A DNA stretch of 64,000 nt. It comes from Enterovibrio paralichthyis. Its GTDB lineage: Bacteria > Pseudomonadota > Gammaproteobacteria > Enterobacterales > Vibrionaceae. The notes beneath the pieces were generated by a model. That model made no database searches and was not told the origin of the DNA. It saw only the letters and a list, made by a program, of their open reading frames with translations. Position numbers and translations under genes: made by a program. Within the stretch, counting starts at the first letter, position 1. Every line of letters starts with the position of its first letter. Of this stretch, positions 37,648 through 45,562 are shown in pieces. The stretch spans positions 1 to 64,000 of the forward strand of contig NZ_JAHUTS010000020.1 in the NCBI RefSeq assembly GCF_019209835.1. Direction: 5' to 3'.

Positions 37648-39441
37648 ATGAACAATGTCATTTTTAGCCAAAAACTTTACGACGCAGCACAGCGCGTTGT
37701 AGACGGTTGTATGGGCGATGCAGATCCAGCATGTCAAACAGCATGTCCAATGCACACCGATGTAAAACAATACGTGCGTCTGGCTGGTGAAGGTAAGTAT
37801 CAGGAAGCGCTGGACGTTATCCGTGGCAAACTGTTCCTGCCTCAAACACTGGGCCGCATCTGTGCGCACCCATGTGAAGCGGCATGTCGTCGTCAGACTG
37901 AATACGGTCAGGCTATCAGCGTTGCGGGCATCAAACGCTTCGTTGCAGAAAAAATGGATAACCAGGAAAACTGGGATCTGGCGGTTCTGAACCCAACCGG
38001 TAAGAAAATTGCGATTGTTGGTGCTGGCCCTGCGGGTGCACAAGCAGCAATCGAACTGCGTCGTAAAGGCCACGAAGTCACTATTTTCGAGAAACTGGAC
38101 GTTTACGGCGGCATGATGCGTGTTGGTATCCCTGAGTACCGCCTGCCACGCAACGTTATCGATTTCGAATACAGCTACCTGAACCTGCTGGGCATTGAAA
38201 CCAAGTTCGGCGTAGAAATCGGCAAAGACATCACTTTTGCACAGCTGCGTGAAACATACGATGCCGTTGTTCTGGCGCACGGTGCGCACGTAGGTTCAAT
38301 CATCCCACTGCCAGGCCACAAGGCTGAAGGCGTGTTCTCTGCGGTTGAATACCTGAAAGAAATCTCTGAAACCCGCGCGTTCCCACGTGCTGGTAAGCGT
38401 GTCATGGTTATCGGCGGCGGCGACGTTGCGATGGACTGTGCACGTTCTTCATGGCGTATCGGTGCTGACGAAGTTCACCAGTGTTCACTGGAAGCGATGG
38501 ACAAACTGCCAGCAAGCCACGTTGAAATCGAAGAATCTCTGGAAGAGGAAGTGTCTTTCAACGCAGGTTGGGGCCCAATCTCTATCGAAGAAAAAGACGG
38601 CAAAGTGGTGTCAATCACCCTGAAGCGCGTTCTGTCTATCTTCGACGAAAACGGCAATTTCGCACCAAGCTACGCGGATGAAACCCGCACGATCGAAGTG
38701 GATACCGTGGTATTCGCAACCGGTCAGATCGTAGCAGACATCACTGACGGCGCGCTGGAACAAACACGTGGTGGTCGTTACGTCGTGAACAAAGAAACCC
38801 TGGCGACTTCGCTGGAAGGCGTTTATGTCGCGGGTGACGCAGCGGGCGGTAACATCGTTATCGAAGCTATGGCGCTGGGCCGCAAAGCGGCAATGAGCAT
38901 CGAGCGTCAATTCGCTGGCCGTCCTCTGGAAGAAGGTCGTGATTTCCAGGAAGAGTACAGCTACAAGTCTCGCTTGGACATCCCACTGCCAAAAGGTACT
39001 ACTGACGTTCCTCGCCTGCACGGCGAACTGCGTGAAGCACAAGAACGTAAGCGTGATTTCGCTCAGGTTGACTTTGGTTTCACCCAAGAGCAAGTGAAGC
39101 AAGAAGCCTCTCGCTGTCTGCAGTGTACCTGCAAACTGTGTATGAAAGAGTGCGTGATGATGAACGACTTCGGCGACTGTCCGAAGACCCTGTTCTCTAA
39201 CTTCGTTGACAACAAAGAGATGGATCCGCTGCTGGCGTACTCCTGTAACGCCTGTGACCAGTGCACCATCGTGTGTCCGAAGGAATACCCAATGAAGGAA
39301 ATCTTCCTGGGTGCCCGTGTTGACTTCGTTAATGCGAACAACGGTGAGTCGCCAATGAAAGGTCACAAGGCGATCAACATGCACCAGAAACTGGGCTTCT
39401 CGAAATTCTTCACTATGGCTAAACGCGTGGTAACCAAATAA
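37648..39441 (+). CDS. NAD(P)H-dependent flavin/iron-sulfur oxidoreductase (GltD-like)
   Basis: 597-aa protein in three parts. An N-terminal Fer4_20-type helical domain (1-105) carries Cys clusters CMGDADPACQTACP and CAHPCEAACRR. The GltD-like FAD/NAD(P) core (about 115-425) has GAGPAG and GGGDVAMD nucleotide motifs. A C-terminal ferredoxin-like part (500-560) has CLQCTCKLCMKEC and CNACDQCTIVCP. The whole resembles the small subunit of glutamate synthase or dihydropyrimidine dehydrogenase, but no large subunit is present. Its stop overlaps the start of the HdrB-like gene (TAATG), so the two proteins probably form a complex passing electrons from NAD(P)H. Substrate unknown. Confidence 0.88.
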   Translation: MNNVIFSQKLYDAAQRVVDGCMGDADPACQTACPMHTDVKQYVRLAGEGKYQEALDVIRGKLFLPQTLGRICAHPCEAACRRQTEYGQAISVAGIKRFVAEKMDNQENWDLAVLNPTGKKIAIVGAGPAGAQAAIELRRKGHEVTIFEKLDVYGGMMRVGIPEYRLPRNVIDFEYSYLNLLGIETKFGVEIGKDITFAQLRETYDAVVLAHGAHVGSIIPLPGHKAEGVFSAVEYLKEISETRAFPRAGKRVMVIGGGDVAMDCARSSWRIGADEVHQCSLEAMDKLPASHVEIEESLEEEVSFNAGWGPISIEEKDGKVVSITLKRVLSIFDENGNFAPSYADETRTIEVDTVVFATGQIVADITDGALEQTRGGRYVVNKETLATSLEGVYVAGDAAGGNIVIEAMALGRKAAMSIERQFAGRPLEEGRDFQEEYSYKSRLDIPLPKGTTDVPRLHGELREAQERKRDFAQVDFGFTQEQVKQEASRCLQCTCKLCMKECVMMNDFGDCPKTLFSNFVDNKEMDPLLAYSCNACDQCTIVCPKEYPMKEIFLGARVDFVNANNGESPMKGHKAINMHQKLGFSKFFTMAKRVVTK

Positions 39442-40211
39442 TGAGCAATAAAGTATTTATGCCAGGATGCAGCCTGCCATCCTACTCGCCAGAAGGTGTA
39501 GCGGCGATTGCGCGTCACCTGAAAAACGTCTTCCCAGACATGGGCGCGGTTCAGAAATGTTGCGGTAAGCCTACCGCAGCTATCGGCCAGGCGGAAAAAT
39601 TCAAAGAGCGTTACGGCCAACTGCAAGCAGACTTCGACAAGCTGGAAGCGGAAGAAGTGATCGTAGCGTGTCAAAGCTGCTACGGCATGATCAAAAAGTC
39701 TGGCGGTAAGCAAAAGCCAGTTTCTCTGTGGAAACTGCTGCCAACTATCGGTCTGCCGAAAGAGCTGGTGGGCAAAGCAAAAGACAGTGACGTGGTATTC
39801 ACCATTCACGACTCTTGCTCAACCCGTTACGAGCAAGAACTGCAAGAAGGTATCCGCTGGATCCTGAACGAACTGGGCTACAAAACCGTTGAGCCTGAGT
39901 ACACCCGTGAAAACACCCGTTGTTGTGGTTTCGGCGGCATGGTTGTTCCGGCAAACCCAGACGTAGCGAACCGTGTTGTTCAGCGCCGTGTTGACGAGTT
40001 CAAAACTGACCACGTGGTGGTTTACTGTGCAGCATGCCGCGCATCCATGATGGGTGTGGGCACGAAAGCATGGCACATCCTGGATCTGATTTTCGGCCCT
40101 GTGGTCATGCAAGATACGCCGCCACCAGTAAACGTTCTGGCAAGCCCGGCAAAAGCTTGGTTCAACCGCTACAAGTCGAAAGCGGGTCTGATCAAGTGCG
40201 TTTCTCTCTAA
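39441..40211 (+). CDS. HdrB-like protein with two CCG iron-sulfur motifs
   Basis: 256-aa protein with two complete cysteine-rich (CCG) motifs: C10-x29-CCG(40-42)-x34-CQSC(77-80) and C126-x34-CCG(161-163)-x32-CAAC(196-199). In methanogen HdrB this pattern binds non-cubane [4Fe-4S] clusters that split a disulfide. Here the protein has no HdrA or HdrC partner but is coupled to the flavin/Fe-S oxidoreductase upstream. I infer a soluble or membrane-associated reductase of a disulfide, persulfide or polythionate-like substrate. Related CCG proteins act with lactate, glycolate or succinate oxidation, so other electron-transfer roles remain open. Codon bias is strong, as in its two upstream neighbours. 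Confidence 0.85.
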   Translation: MSNKVFMPGCSLPSYSPEGVAAIARHLKNVFPDMGAVQKCCGKPTAAIGQAEKFKERYGQLQADFDKLEAEEVIVACQSCYGMIKKSGGKQKPVSLWKLLPTIGLPKELVGKAKDSDVVFTIHDSCSTRYEQELQEGIRWILNELGYKTVEPEYTRENTRCCGFGGMVVPANPDVANRVVQRRVDEFKTDHVVVYCAACRASMMGVGTKAWHILDLIFGPVVMQDTPPPVNVLASPAKAWFNRYKSKAGLIKCVSL

Positions 40212-40221
40212 TTTAAAGAAA

Positions 40222-40330
40222 TCGCCGGGTGCACTGTAATCATACGCACACTGATTTGTAGCGCAGCGTCTCCTGCCTAGCGCGCCCGGCGAGTTTCTTT
40301 CTTGTCCCGATCCCCCTTCGGGACAAGAAA
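40222..40330 (+). other. Two successive stem-loops between HdrB-like and TVP38-like genes
   Basis: TCGCCGGG (40222-40229) can pair with CCCGGCGA (40285-40292) over a 55-nt loop. Right after it, TTTCTTGTCCCGA (40298-40310) pairs with TCGGGACAAGAAA (40318-40330), a 13-bp stem. On the plus strand the second stem is followed by A-rich, not T-rich, sequence; the next gene starts 33 bases on. The structure may partly end or stabilise the upstream message. Confidence 0.5.
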
Positions 40331-40363
40331 AAAGATTGTTAATTTTTTTCAGGTAACTACATC

Positions 40364-41041
40364 ATGAAATTTCTGAAAATCGGTCTTATCGTAGCCGCTA
40401 TCGCAGCCGTACTGTTCGGCGCAAAACAAACAGGCATTCTGGATATCATTACCGATATCGAAAGCCTGCAAAACTGGATCGCTAGCTTTGGCGCAATGGG
40501 TTACGTTGTGTTCCTGGTCGCTTACGTATTTGCGTGTATTTTCATGCTGCCAGGCAGTGCATTCACCATTGTTGCCGGCATCGTGTTTGGCCCTGTTCAA
40601 GGTGGTATCCTGGCGCTGGTAGCGGCGACTGTGGGTGCGTCGGCGGCGTTTATCGTTGCGCGCTTCCTGCTGCGTGGCACCATCATGAAAAAATTTGGCA
40701 CCAACCCAATCTTCAAGAAAATTGATGATGGCGTAGCGCAAAACGGCACCAGCTTCCTGATCCTGACCCGTCTGGTTCCGGTTTTCCCATTCAGCCTGCA
40801 AAACTACGCGTACGGCCTGACCGGTCTGAGCCTGAGCACTTTCGCACTGGTTTCTATGATCACCATGGCACCGGGCGCATTCATCTTTGCTTACATGGCG
40901 GGTGACATTGCAACCAACGGTGTATCTGCAATGCTGCTGGTGAAATTCGCGGCTGCGGGTCTGGTTCTGTTTGGTATGTCTTTGATTCCGAAATATATCG
41001 CGAAGAAAAAAGGCATCGATATGGCTGAACTGTCTAAATAA
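40364..41041 (+). CDS. TVP38/TMEM64 (DedA-like) membrane protein, YdjX/YdjZ-type
   Basis: 225-aa inner-membrane protein with about five to six helices and the family core (MLPGSAFTIVAGIVFGPVQG near 62-81; LTRLVPVFPFSLQNYAYG near 138-155). E. coli has two such proteins, YdjX and YdjZ, in the ydjXYZ-ynjABCDEF locus. Members of the wider VTT/DedA superfamily move lipids or keep membrane energetics; the role here is not known. A strong terminator follows, so it probably ends the first transcription unit of the cluster. Confidence 0.85.
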   Translation: MKFLKIGLIVAAIAAVLFGAKQTGILDIITDIESLQNWIASFGAMGYVVFLVAYVFACIFMLPGSAFTIVAGIVFGPVQGGILALVAATVGASAAFIVARFLLRGTIMKKFGTNPIFKKIDDGVAQNGTSFLILTRLVPVFPFSLQNYAYGLTGLSLSTFALVSMITMAPGAFIFAYMAGDIATNGVSAMLLVKFAAAGLVLFGMSLIPKYIAKKKGIDMAELSK

Positions 41042-41068
41042 GCTTGCGCACATCCATGAAGTAACTGT

Positions 41069-41102
41069 ATCGTCCCCCGTCTTTTGGCTGGGGACGATTT
41101 TT
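41069..41102 (+). terminator. Intrinsic terminator after the TVP38-like gene
   Basis: ATCGTCCCC and GGGGACGAT form a 9-bp stem with a 12-nt loop followed by TTTTTG. It separates the redox unit from the ynjB-type ABC unit, which must have its own promoter in 41103-41217. Confidence 0.9.
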
Positions 41103-41217
41103 GCGTTTATATCGCCAGCCAAAGCACATGCCAGATTTCTGCGTGTTCCTTGAACAAAATGTGCTTCGGAAAGCAAAGAAGTTCTTTGTTTCTTCCCAAC
41201 TAGAAAAATAACGAACG

Positions 41218-42366
41218 ATGAAAAAAATTCTTACTGCGATGGCGATGGCCGTCGCTTCATTCACGGCGTCAGCCGTGAATGTTGAAAACTGGCAGCAGAT
41301 TGAAGCCGATGCAGCCGGTCAAGACGTGTATTTTCATGCCTGGGGTGGCAACCAGGAAATTAACCGTTATCTGGCGTGGGCCAAATCTGAGCTTAAACGC
41401 CGTTACGACGTAAACCTGAACCATGTGAAGGTGACCGACATTACGGAAACCACCGCCCGTCTGATCGCAGAAAAAGCGGCAGGGAAAGAGCAGGGTGGCA
41501 GTGTGGACATGGTTTGGATTAACGGTGAAAACTTCAAATCACTCAAAGACAACAAACTCCTGTTTGGCCCATTTGCAGGGGCACTGCCGAGCTGGCAGTA
41601 CGTTGATACCTCATTGCCGGTCACCGTCGATTTTTCAGAGCCGACTGATGGCCTTGAAGCGCCATGGGGCATGGGACAACTGGTCTTTATCTATGACGAA
41701 GAAGAGCTGGCAAATCCGCCGCGTTCGTTTGCAGACATGCTGAACTACGCCAAGGCTAACCCCAACCGCCTGAGCTACCCGCGCCCACCTGAATTTCATG
41801 GCACCAGCTTCCTGAAAGCGTTGCTGATTGAGCTATCAGGCAATGATCCACGCCTGCAACATCCGGTTTCTGAAGCGGATTACGCGCAAATTACCGCGCC
41901 TTTGTGGGCGTATCTGGATGCGTTCCACAACGCAGCGTGGCGCGGCGGCAAGCAATTCCCGGCGGGCACAGCGGAAACCCTGCAACTGTTGGATGACGGC
42001 CAGATTGATCTGGCAGTAACGTTCAACCCGAATGCGGTATACGCGGCGCACGCAACCGGCAATCTGGCGGAATCGACCAAAGCCTATGCGATGGAAAGTG
42101 GCGCACTGTCGAACATTCACTACCTTGCTGTGCCTTGGAATGCCAACGCCAAAGCCGGTGCATTGGTGGCGATCAACTTCCTGCTGAGCCCGGAAGCGCA
42201 ATCGCGCAAAGGCAATATCGATATCTGGGGCGATCCGTCTGTTTTGAAAGCGGAGTTTCTGTCCGGATCAGCCAAAGCGCATGAAGCATTTAAATCTGTA
42301 CCGGAAACCCACCCAAGCTGGCAAAGCGCCATCGAGAAAGAGTGGCTGCAACGCTACGGAAGTTAA
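41218..42366 (+). CDS. ynjB: ABC transporter substrate-binding protein, YnjB family
   Basis: 382-aa exported protein with a signal peptide (1-19, cleavage after ASA) and a type 2 periplasmic binding fold (VYFHAWGGNQEINRYLAW near 37-54; NPNRLSYPRPPEFHG near 181-195). It corresponds to E. coli YnjB (about 388 aa), of unknown ligand. Permease and ATPase genes follow on the same strand after 5 bp and with overlap. Distant likeness to thiamine-binding ThiB-type proteins does not fix a ligand. Confidence 0.86.
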   Translation: MKKILTAMAMAVASFTASAVNVENWQQIEADAAGQDVYFHAWGGNQEINRYLAWAKSELKRRYDVNLNHVKVTDITETTARLIAEKAAGKEQGGSVDMVWINGENFKSLKDNKLLFGPFAGALPSWQYVDTSLPVTVDFSEPTDGLEAPWGMGQLVFIYDEEELANPPRSFADMLNYAKANPNRLSYPRPPEFHGTSFLKALLIELSGNDPRLQHPVSEADYAQITAPLWAYLDAFHNAAWRGGKQFPAGTAETLQLLDDGQIDLAVTFNPNAVYAAHATGNLAESTKAYAMESGALSNIHYLAVPWNANAKAGALVAINFLLSPEAQSRKGNIDIWGDPSVLKAEFLSGSAKAHEAFKSVPETHPSWQSAIEKEWLQRYGS

Positions 42367-42371
42367 GTTAG

Positions 42372-44075
42372 ATGTTACGCGCTGGCTATTTGCTCATTCT
42401 TCTTTGCTGCGTCCTGCCGACCCTGTTTGGGTTGGCAGGCGTTGCCGTATCTTCTGTTGGCTACATTCCACCGCTGGCAATGCACTCTCCGTCGCTTGAC
42501 GGTTTCTCGATGGTCTTTGACTGGGAAGGTGTCTGGCAGTCAATTTGCCTGACCGTTTGTACAGCGCTGCTCAGTACTTATCTGGCCTGTCTGATCACCT
42601 TTGCGATTTTGCAATCGAGTTGGGGCACCGCATTCTGGCGTAAAGTGGAAGTTTCACTTTCTCCGCTGTTGGCTGTGCCGCATGTGGCGTTTGCCATCGG
42701 TTTTGCTTTCCTGTTCGCCCCCACAGGTATGGGGATGCGGGTGATGGAGCTGTTTGGCTTTGGCGGTGCAGAAAACGCCGCCGATTTGGCGCTGATGGTA
42801 AAAGACCCTTACGGCCTTGGCCTTATCGTCATGCTGGCGCTGAAAGAAGTGCCTTTCCTGCTGCTGATGAGTTTGTCTGTTTTGCAGCAGGTGAATGTGA
42901 AAAATGTCGAGAAAGCGGCGGCTTCCCTCGGTTATAGCCGTGCTCAAGCGTGGTGGAAATGCGTGTTCCCGCAATGGCTGGCAAAACTGCGTTTTCCCTT
43001 GCTGGCGGTGATGGCCTACGGGCTTTCAGTGGTGGACGTAGCCCTTATCATTGGCCCGACCAACCCGCCAACCTTTGCCGTACTGGTGTGGCAATGGTTT
43101 AACGATCCGGACTTAGCATTACTGCCACGCGCGTCTGCAGGGGCGGTGGTGCTGTTGATGATTTCCCTGATGCTGATTGGCGTTGCCCGCCTGATCGAAT
43201 GGGGCGTGACCCAAGGCTTCAGACGCTGGCAATATTCCGGTCGGTGTGGTTTTGCATTGCCGGGCAAATCGGTGTTTGCGGTGCTGCTGACTCTTTCAGT
43301 TGCCATGGTGCCAATCACCTTGCTGTGGAGCTTTGCCCAACGCTGGCGCTTTCCGGATTTACTGCCAAGCCGATACAGCCTGCGTTTTTGGGAATACGAG
43401 TGGTCATCCATTGTCGGCACCATTGAGCAGAGCATTGTGATCGCACTGATTGCTGCGACACTGGCACTAGGACTGGCACTACTGGCGCACGAATACCGCC
43501 TGCGCCACCGCGTGCAAATTCCGGGGTATGTGATTGCGGTTCCTATGCTGGTACCACAACTTTCCATCCTGTTCGGCATGCAGGTTGCCACCCTTTATGT
43601 GGCTGGCGATGCACACTTTTTCTGGGTGTGTTGGGCGCATTTGTTCTTCGCCTTCCCGTATGTGTACCTCTCGTTGGATGGCCCTTGGCGCAGCTATGAT
43701 GAACGCCTGACCCGCGCGGCGTTGAGTCTGGGTAAATCCCCGCTGAATGTCTGGCTTCGCATCAAGCTGCCTATTCTGCTGCCTGCGATTTTGTATGCCT
43801 GGGCGATCGGGATCAGCGTAAGTTTGGCGCAGTACCTGCCAACATTGGTGTTGGGGGCGGGGCGCATCACCACATTGACGACTGAGGCGGTTGCACTGTC
43901 AAGCGGCTTTGACCGCCGCGTGACGGCCATTTACGCCATTTGGCAGGCGCTATTGCCATTCCTGTTCTTCTCACTGGCGATCCTTATCAGTCACCTGCAG
44001 GTGAAATATCGCCGTGTTTCCTTCAAAGGTTTGTTCCGAAATGAGCTTATGTCTCGAAAACCTCGCCATTCGTAA
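42372..44075 (+). CDS. ynjC: ABC transporter double permease, YnjC family
   Basis: 567-aa inner-membrane protein with two BPD-type permease halves (about 50-275 and 310-550), each with six or so helices and an EAA-like loop (EKAAASLGYSRAQAWWKCVFP near 178-198; TRAALSLGKSPLNVWLRIKLP near 448-468). E. coli YnjC is about 511 aa with the same arrangement. GGAAG lies upstream of the ATG. It should form the channel for the YnjB ligand. Confidence 0.87.
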   Translation: MLRAGYLLILLCCVLPTLFGLAGVAVSSVGYIPPLAMHSPSLDGFSMVFDWEGVWQSICLTVCTALLSTYLACLITFAILQSSWGTAFWRKVEVSLSPLLAVPHVAFAIGFAFLFAPTGMGMRVMELFGFGGAENAADLALMVKDPYGLGLIVMLALKEVPFLLLMSLSVLQQVNVKNVEKAAASLGYSRAQAWWKCVFPQWLAKLRFPLLAVMAYGLSVVDVALIIGPTNPPTFAVLVWQWFNDPDLALLPRASAGAVVLLMISLMLIGVARLIEWGVTQGFRRWQYSGRCGFALPGKSVFAVLLTLSVAMVPITLLWSFAQRWRFPDLLPSRYSLRFWEYEWSSIVGTIEQSIVIALIAATLALGLALLAHEYRLRHRVQIPGYVIAVPMLVPQLSILFGMQVATLYVAGDAHFFWVCWAHLFFAFPYVYLSLDGPWRSYDERLTRAALSLGKSPLNVWLRIKLPILLPAILYAWAIGISVSLAQYLPTLVLGAGRITTLTTEAVALSSGFDRRVTAIYAIWQALLPFLFFSLAILISHLQVKYRRVSFKGLFRNELMSRKPRHS

Positions 44076-44703
44076 ATCCTCTGGCGAGGTGCTGTTTTCG
44101 TCGCTCAATATGCGCGTAGAAAAGGGCGAAGTGCTGTGTTTGATGGGGCCAAGTGGCTGCGGAAAATCCACCTTGCTGGATGTGATTGCCGGTCACCTGT
44201 CTGATGAATTCAGCTATTCCGGCCGTGTAAAACTCGATGGCATCACCCTTGATGCCATTGCCGCGCACAAGCGAAATGTCGGCATTCTGTTTCAGGATGA
44301 TCTGTTATTTCCGCACCTTTGTGTGTGGGAAAACCTCGCGTTTGCGTTACCTGACCATATCAAAGGCAACGAGCGCAAAGAGCGGGCAATGCAGGCGTTG
44401 AAAAATATTGCCCTGACCCAGCTTGCAGACTCTTATCCGGATCAAATCTCCGGCGGTCAGCGTGCGCGGGTCAGCCTGACCCGCATGCTGCTGGCAAACC
44501 CTAAAGTGGCATTGCTGGATGAACCGTTCAGCAAACTGGATAAAGCGCTGCGCACCCAGTTCCGTGACTGGGTGGTAGAACAGCTGAAAGAAGCGAACAT
44601 TCCCGCTTTGATGGTCACCCATGATTTAGAAGACATCCCGCCGGGCAGCCAGTTGCTGTCTTGGCCGTGGAACGCAAACGTAGAGGAGCACGTATATGCT
44701 TGA
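44041..44703 (+). CDS. ynjD: ABC transporter ATP-binding protein, YnjD family
   Basis: 220-aa ATPase with Walker A GPSGCGKST, ABC signature ISGGQRARV, Walker B VALLDEPF and switch His in VTHDLED. The start chosen is the ATG at 44041 (MSLCLENL), matching the E. coli YnjD N-terminus; an ATG 27 bases upstream lies further inside ynjC. It overlaps the ynjC end by 35 bp in another frame and the ynjF start by 8 bp, so the four genes are tightly coupled. Confidence 0.88.
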   Translation: MSLCLENLAIRKSSGEVLFSSLNMRVEKGEVLCLMGPSGCGKSTLLDVIAGHLSDEFSYSGRVKLDGITLDAIAAHKRNVGILFQDDLLFPHLCVWENLAFALPDHIKGNERKERAMQALKNIALTQLADSYPDQISGGQRARVSLTRMLLANPKVALLDEPFSKLDKALRTQFRDWVVEQLKEANIPALMVTHDLEDIPPGSQLLSWPWNANVEEHVYA

Positions 44704-45313
44704 CAGTTTTGGCATTAAAACCGTGCGCCGCCCGCTTTCGATTGTGGCGGAGTGGGTAGATGAACTGGGTATCAGCGCTAATCAGGTGACGGTTGCAGGC
44801 TTTGTGATTGGGGCGCTGGCACTGCCAGCATTGGCCTATGAACAATACACCCTGGCGCTGGTGTGCATCATGATAAACCGCGTGATGGATGGCCTGGATG
44901 GCGCACTGGCGCGTATTCAGGGTATTACCGATGCAGGTGGCTTCCTCGATATCAGCCTCGACTTTCTTTTCTATTCGATGGTGCCGTTTGGCTTTGTGCT
45001 GGCTAACCCAGAGATAAACGCTGTCGCGGGCGCGTTCCTGATTTTCTCGTTTGTCGGTACGGGGGCGAGCTTCCTCGCGTTTGCCATCATGGCGAGCAAG
45101 CAGGGTATTGATGATCCGGTTTACAGCAACAAGTCGCTCTACTACATGACGGGGCTGACCGAAGGTTCAGAAACTATTCTGTGCTTTATGATGATGTGTA
45201 TTTTCCCGGCGACCTTTGTCACCATTGCCTTTGTATTTGGTGCTATGTGCTGGTTTACCACGGGCTCCCGTATTTATAACGGCTTCCAGACCCTGGAGCG
45301 CCGCATCCGATAA
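44696..45313 (+). CDS. ynjF: CDP-alcohol phosphatidyltransferase family protein, YnjF family
   Basis: 205-aa membrane protein with about five helices and the complete family motif DxxDGxxAR-x8-GxxxDxxxD (residues 66-90), which binds metal and the CDP-diacylglycerol-like donor. E. coli YnjF is the homologue in the same ynjBCD context. Acceptor alcohol unknown. Overlap with ynjD implies shared translation. The pairing of an importer with a headgroup transferase suggests that the imported alcohol could be attached to a lipid, which is inference. Confidence 0.85.
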   Translation: MLDSFGIKTVRRPLSIVAEWVDELGISANQVTVAGFVIGALALPALAYEQYTLALVCIMINRVMDGLDGALARIQGITDAGGFLDISLDFLFYSMVPFGFVLANPEINAVAGAFLIFSFVGTGASFLAFAIMASKQGIDDPVYSNKSLYYMTGLTEGSETILCFMMMCIFPATFVTIAFVFGAMCWFTTGSRIYNGFQTLERRIR

Positions 45314-45321
45314 GCTGCTGG

Positions 45322-45348
45322 CCACCCGAAACTCGGGTGGCTTTCCTG
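45322..45348 (+). terminator. Terminator-like hairpin after ynjF
   Basis: GCCACCCGA and TCGGGTGGC make a 9-bp stem with a tight 3-nt loop followed by TTTCC. The U-run is short. The rest of the gap to 45562 is AT-rich promoter DNA for the chemoreceptor gene. Confidence 0.7.
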
Positions 45349-45562
45349 CAATATTTCTCACCTCAACACCATCAATGACCCGCTGCTTTTCTCCTTCTCT
45401 TTTGCCAATACCATACGGCGTTCTAAATAAAATCAATATATTCAATTATTTAGTTTATGAATGGCTTATCTCTTATCTGTGTAGTGGTCTAAATTTAAAT
45501 TGTTTCATTTTTAAAACATTCCCCTTTCGTCTAAAACAACCTTTCTCTCGATAGGAGCAACC

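Noticed and set aside
38611..39384. 257-codon open frame opposite the flavin/Fe-S oxidoreductase
   Set aside because: Long antisense frames are expected where codon bias is strong, as here; composition is not protein-like.
37648..39441. Glutamate synthase small subunit gltD
   Set aside because: It has extra N- and C-terminal Fe-S regions, no gltB beside it, and is coupled to a double-CCG gene.
40349..41176. 275-codon minus-strand frame across the TVP38-like gene
   Set aside because: It reads the reverse of a hydrophobic membrane protein and would run through a strong terminator; no support.
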